64,000 nucleotides of DNA from the NCBI GenBank assembly GCA_038025085.1, contig CM076147.1, positions 10,202,001 to 10,266,000 on the forward strand, read 5' to 3'. The notes beneath the pieces were generated by a model, which made no database searches, was not told the origin of the DNA, and saw only the letters and a list, made by a program, of their open reading frames with translations. This DNA is from Tetragonia tetragonoides. Taxonomy: Eukaryota > Streptophyta > Magnoliopsida > Caryophyllales > Aizoaceae. Numbering within the stretch: position 1 is the stretch's first letter; each line of letters starts with the position of its first letter. Positions 59,224-64,000 of this stretch are shown piece by piece. The position numbers and the translations under genes were made by a program.

Positions 59224-62200
59224 TGAAGGATTTATGTCCTGTCAGTCAAGGTGCAAAATTCGGGATTAAACTTCAGAGATAGTTGACTCGTCGATTTAGT
59301 AGATCGTAATGTTTAGCTAGAGACCGCTTGTAACACCCCGAATTGGATAACACTAATTAATCATGCTTGTGGGCCCTAAATCCAATCCAGAACATTACTG
59401 CCGTACTTGTAACAAGAAAAGCACAAGGTAAAGAATGATAAAGAGTACAACAACAAACTGAATTTATATTATATTATAACAGCGGAATTACATAGTTGTA
59501 TTGTTCAAAGACTACATCCTTAGTTATATTACTAAGTTATACGGGGTTCTCCTCCATCTTCAGAATCCACGGGGTCAAACAACAGCAAAGACATGCAGTA
59601 AGCATGCACAAAAGGGTTTCTTTCATCCTTCACTATCTCCCTTGCCCAAAATCTGTTAAAGAGATATAATAATCCACGCAAGAAGAGATGACACAAAAAC
59701 AAAAGAAAATTAGCGAAAGCTAAGCAATACTCACCCCATTTTGTTTATACTTAAAATACATTTAGCATTAACAACCATCACTTGTGATAATAATAATACT
59801 CATAGTAGTATATTAAAGAGATTGTATGTTCTTAGAATCATAGTTAATATATTCCTTTACGTATCAAGCCATGCATACGTACAATATTTACATGCAAAGA
59901 GCATTAAGCAACCAATATCATACACAAACTCATAATCACTCAGAAAATGACCTTTGAGGTTTTATAAACTAAAGTAACTAGAGTCATTACATGCAAGATT
60001 AGACTCCTATGTTAGGTAGTTTAGTAAGATTGTAACATGCAAGGATTTAGACACCTATGTTAGGTAGTGAGGAAGAGCATAGCACAACTCAGACTCTGGG
60101 AGTCCTACACTCGGGTTCAATGATAACCCTATAAATCATAATTCATTCACTTGGCCTTTTTGGCAATAATCATATCATCTCGGGTTTATACCCTACATAA
60201 CTCAGATTAAACCATGATAAGCAAGAAACTCAGGATTAATTAATCCCTACAGCTTAATCAATAATGGGTTTAATCCTACAATATTTTATTAAAGTGTGCA
60301 CACTGGCATGCTCTTCAATTTCCCAAGAGTACCAAGTTTGGGAGCACACTACAAGTAAGTTAGTAGACATACTTATGTCTAAGTCGGTCATATTCATCTC
60401 AATAAACATGTTCATAAATCATTATTCATACCTTTCCCAAACTTGTTCCTTTTTCACAATAATTCTCTAAGTCGTGTGCAACACTTCATGTATTCGTATA
60501 TGCATGTATATACTCATAAAACTCTTTACTAATTCATTATCTTTACTTAACATCAATTCGGTCTCATGCAAAGCATAATTGGTTTATAAGCACACTCAAG
60601 CATAGTCACGGTTTTACATGTAATTAATCAAGAATTAATCAAGTAATTATAATCAATCATTCTCAAACTCATTCGGTCATCACAAACACACTTTCACAAC
60701 TATAAGACTTTATTAAATTATTAAACAAAGATTCACCAACTTGATATTTAGATCACAATCCATTCGTCTATATATATAAATACATATAATTATCAAGCTT
60801 TAATAATAGATCTTAATCCACATGCAATTATTAGGTAGGCTTCCTCTCCTAGCTTCCTTGATCACACAGTACTAGCACAAGTTCCCTAGTTTAATTAAAC
60901 AAACAATTTCAAGGATTAATAATCACTCTTTTTATTTCTTCTTCTTTTATTTCCTTTCGGCCTTGGGCCTTTTTATTACCAAAATTACTCTTTTAATTCC
61001 TAAATTCTTGTTATCATTTTACTTGTTAATTCCTCTTTTATTTTACCCTTTTAACTTTCGAAAATGTTAAGTTCAAAATTAAGAAAATTAGAGATAAGTG
61101 ATAAATAAATGGTTTTGGCCATAATGAGTCAAGATTAAGTTTACGTAGGCTTGTAAATGGACATGCAACAATAGTTTTCGAGTTTTCAAGTCAAGATTAA
61201 CTAGGTCTTAGATTCTTAAACTTTTTTCTTTATACTTTTGATTATAGTCATGATTATACTTGCTAGGGTTTTATTATTTTAGTTATGGACTTTAGGTGAT
61301 AATATTAACTTAAGCTTTTAAAGAATAATGGTACAAAGAATTAAACCTTGATGATATCTATTGGAGGTTCTTGAAGGTCCGGGAGCTTCACGTTCGGGTG
61401 ATGGTGGAACTTAGGTGGTGATGGCAATGGTGAAGAAAATAAATAATGGAAGAGTTAGAGTTTAGAAATAAGAGGAATTTGATCATTAGAAACAAAAGAA
61501 AATAATATGAATAATTTAATGCATGAGTTTTGATTAAGTGTTCTTACCAAATCTTCTTCTATTTTCTCTACTTTTTCTTACGGTTTTCCCCTTCTTCTCT
61601 CTACTTCATTTTGCTCTTTGTTTACTTAGAAAAGATTTGTGATTTTGGATTGAAAGATGATAAGAGAATGTGAGAATATGAGAGTATATGTTGGTGTTGG
61701 TGTTGGTGTTCGGTTTTGGGAAGAGAAAAAGATAAACAAAGTAAGCTTTTGAAGGCTTTTTTGATTTCTTGCAAATATGGTACAAATCTTGAGTAAGAGA
61801 ATATGTAAGAACTTTTAAGCTTAATTGGTTTATTTATTTTGCTTTGGTTTAGTTTTATAAAGGTGAAAACCTTTTTTCTTTCTTTCTTTCTCTTCTTCCT
61901 CCTCTTAACCGTAGCTTCCCCTTCCCCTTTTTATAATGTTTACTTGGTAGTTTTCTTAGCTTAGTTACCTTAGGACATAGTAACATGGCATGTTTTGCCA
62001 TTTTAGCTTAGTAAGCATGTAGAACAAGGTGTCAAAGTGGATAAATGATAAGTGTAAAGATGGTGTATGAAATGGTGACAAATAAGCATTTAGGTGTCAA
62101 AGGTGAATAGTAAACTAATTAGGGAAATATGGAAATTTGCTAATCCTACCTTAACATCTCCTAATTCGGTCATCAACACAAACAAAGGCCTAATCATGTC

Positions 62201-62997
62201 TAAGCAAATCGTAAGCATAAATTAAACAAGTAAATCAAGTAGTTTAGTTAATTAATCAAATAAGTTCTAGTTTTAAACAAGATTAACATATAGTTTGGAA
62301 AATATTTACGTAAGTGCATGCATGAGTCACGTTAATCCTATTTAACAAACTAAGCAAAATTTTTTTATGCTAATTAATTACCATTTTAGTTTAATAATTG
62401 TGTTTAGATTTTCGGGATACTACACCGCTTACGATAAATCGGGCCGATTGGATCGGACCAACTACTAAATGCGATGGGCCTAACGGGTCACATGCTTAAG
62501 TAATCGATGGATCAATAATTAGTTAATGGACCTAGGAGTCGCATTAATTAATTAATAAGAGAGACAGGTAAGTGGGCTAACCTAGGGAAAGCCCACTATG
62601 TGTAGTAGTTAGCTATTAGGTCATTGGAAGCCCTAATAGTCTGGCCCACAACTTAAATAGAAGAGAAGGAGGTGGAAACTAGGTTACATGTTTTTAACTG
62701 ACAACCTCCTTCTCTCATATTTTCTCTCTAAAGTAACCAAGCACCTCCATAGCCCAAGGAACGGTTCCCTGTGCTCGTTCTAGCCAACGAACGTGTTTGA
62801 ATTGATCAAATCGATTGCTGTGTGGACTACGGTAGAGGAATTACACTTGGAATCCTAAATTCGCATCTATCGATATTTAATCGATCAACGAGGCACGCAT
62901 CAAGAGGTATATTTATGTGTATTTAATGACCCATTAAGTTTCCTGCCTCTAGTTGTCTTCCGCTTATTTGATTAGATCATTGCAACTAGATCCTACA
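59224..62997 (+). repeat. 3' LTR of copia 2, split by element B
   Basis: The LTR parts are 59224-59328 and 62430-62997. Together they make 673 bp and align throughout with the 5' LTR. Confidence 0.95.
59329..62424. mobile_element. Element B: TG...CA element, probable solo LTR (3.1 kb)
   Basis: It begins TGTAACACCCCGAATT, the same 16 bases as element A, and ends GGGATACTACA. CCGCT flanks both sides (59324-59328, 62425-62429). No coding domain or second LTR is visible inside. The end TTTTCGGGATACTACA and start fit the same gypsy-type LTR family as element A. Confidence 0.85.
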
Positions 62998-63002
62998 CTA
63001 AC

Positions 63003-63841
63003 TAGCGTGTTCATCAACTAACTCTTCTCCTTCTAACTGAATTGGGGAACACCGGGGAGTTTCTGGTGGTCGTTGGTGGCTGATTCTGAGTGAGAGGGTG
63101 GCGTTTTTGGTGTCTCCCTTTTTCCGAAGTCACGACTGGTGGTGTGCGGGATGTGTTCGTAGTGATGACGGCTGATGATGGTGATGGCGTTTGATGATGA
63201 GAGGTGGTGCTAATTGGTGATTGATGATTGACGATGGGGCGCGGTGACGGTGATGCGTGGTGATGGTGATGATCGGTGGTGCTGGCGGTTGATGGAGGTG
63301 GCGATGAGAGAGGACTGTGACGCGTGATGATGGTGATGGTGTTGTGTGATGGCAATTGGTGCTGATCGGTGATGGAACTTATGGAGATACTTGATGTTTG
63401 TGGGTGATAGTCTTTAACACTTGATTTGGGTAAAAGAAAATGAAGGGTAAAAGCAAGGACGTTCATAAAGGGGGGAAATAGTCGGTTAAGAGGGAATGAA
63501 TATCCTAGTACAATGGGTTTTCTTTTGGGTTTTGCTAAGTAGGACTAAATGAGTATAAGTAGCTAAATGGGCTAGTCTATAGTTTAGTCATATAAACATA
63601 TTATTGGCCTCTAAGTTAATCTAACTTATTGTCATTTCTAAGTTGAACGTCTACAGGCATCCTACTACACTATTTCAATTACACATGAATATGCAATTAT
63701 GAGATTATTATAGCATCTAAAAAATAATTGATACATAACATACTATAATGTATACAAATACTCAATATCATTTATGCAAAGAATATATTTCTCTTTTGTT
63801 TTTTATTATAGAAAATTCTATTAAAAATACCGGGTATTACA
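63003..63841. other. Right part of element A with GTGATG-rich stretch
   Basis: The stretch 63130-63375 is rich in GGTGATG/GATGATGG units and gives a long but low-complexity frame on the minus strand (His/Ser/Pro-rich), which I do not regard as a gene. Confidence 0.7.
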
Positions 63842-63846
63842 ATATC

Positions 63847-64000
63847 TATCCATTGTGATAGTGAAGCCACGTTAGCGCGTGCTTATGGTCAAGTGTACAA
63901 TGGTAAGTCAAGGCATATTGGCTTACGTCACAGTTATATAAAAGAACTCATTCAAAATGGAGTTATAACTGTGAATTTTGTAAGATCAAGTCAGAACTTG
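63847..64000 (+). pseudogene. Copia 1 RNase H, continuation after element A
   Basis: The frame IHCDSEATLARAYGQVYNGK followed by SRHIGLRHSYIKELI continues directly from MAPIS before the insertion. CDSEATL contains the catalytic Asp of copia RNase H. It runs off the window. Confidence 0.9.

Larger units (their letters stand above)
52616..62997 (+). mobile_element. Ty1-copia retrotransposon 2, nested in element A
   Basis: The 5' LTR is 52616-53287 and the 3' LTR 59224-62997 is split by element B. CTAAC flanks both sides (52611-52615, 62998-63002). A tRNA-iMet primer site, copia gag-pol relics and a purine-rich tract (about 59210-59223) are present. The two LTRs differ by roughly 4% by eye. Confidence 0.95.
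50849..63841. mobile_element. Element A: TG...CA element, probable solo LTR of a gypsy-type retrotransposon
   Basis: It begins TGTAACACCCCGAATT and ends GGGTATTACA, flanked by ATATC on both sides (50844-50848, 63842-63846). Removing it rejoins the copia 1 RNase H codons exactly. Without the nested copia 2 it is about 2.6 kb and has no coding domain, so a solo LTR is likely. The terminus resembles Tekay/Del-type gypsy LTRs. Confidence 0.85.
46550..64000 (+). mobile_element. Ty1-copia retrotransposon 1 (host of the nest), right end outside the window
   Basis: It begins TGTTGGAATAATTTCC and encodes gag, protease, integrase, reverse transcriptase and RNase H in copia order. It is interrupted at 50848 and resumes in frame at 63847. 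Frameshifts, stops and an integrase deletion show it is not autonomous. The 3' LTR must lie beyond 64000. Confidence 0.9.

Noticed and set aside
63014..63466. 150-codon minus-strand frame, His/Ser/Pro-rich
   Set aside because: It lies inside element A in a GTGATG-rich low-complexity stretch; no domain or start context supports a gene.

Overview
The window is nuclear DNA of a flowering plant (eudicot). The evidence is spliced genes with GT-AG introns, an inserted piece of plastid DNA carrying an exact-looking chloroplast 5S rRNA gene, FAR1-related, FMO, LRR F-box and AAE1-type genes, and a dense load of plant transposons. The overall repeat style would fit Caryophyllales, but that placement is only a guess.

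Left part (1-5.3 kb): the 5' end of a FAR1-related gene runs off the left edge on the minus strand. It is followed by a small conserved plant gene of unknown function with two frameshifts, then by non-coding DNA with local duplications.

AAE cluster (5.3-28.3 kb, plus strand): a tandem family of AAE1-like peroxisomal acyl-CoA synthetases. Copies 2 (9.1-12.5 kb) and 3 (21.9-26.7 kb) look intact: two exons, a phase-0 intron after codon 66, and C-terminal SRL or SKL peroxisomal signals. Copy 1 (5.4-7.3 kb) is broken near its 3' end by a 16-bp deletion. Decayed 3'-end fragments follow copy 1, and a decayed exon-1 copy lies at 28.1 kb. The space between copies 2 and 3 holds a Tourist-like element with a long-TIR Mutator-like MITE nested in it, and a 4.4-kb hAT transposon with an 8-bp target duplication and a transposase interrupted by one stop codon.

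Middle (27-46 kb): a decayed FMO fragment, an LRR F-box pseudogene broken by frameshifts and a 100-bp tandem duplication, an FMO pseudogene, and a five-exon minus-strand gene of unknown function (34.2-43.4 kb). The third exon-to-exon gap of that gene, read from the left (37.3-40.5 kb), carries both the plastid insertion and a 5'-truncated RTE-type LINE. An in-frame stop in its second exon puts its function in doubt. Beyond it lie a small MITE, an L1-type LINE remnant split by a SINE-like repeat, and a curious array of 33-bp-spaced palindromes.

Right part (46.5-64 kb): a four-level nest of retroelements. A Ty1-copia element (1) is split by a TG...CA element (A, target duplication ATATC). A is split by a second copia element (2, duplication CTAAC). 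The 3' LTR of 2 is split by another TG...CA element (B, duplication CCGCT). Copia 1 resumes in frame at 63,847 and leaves the window. All the retroelement reading frames seen are defective.

I did not find a wholly new biological system. The most unusual signals are the palindrome array, MITEs with satellite-like cores, the completely dated insertion nest, and the active-looking versus decaying AAE copies.
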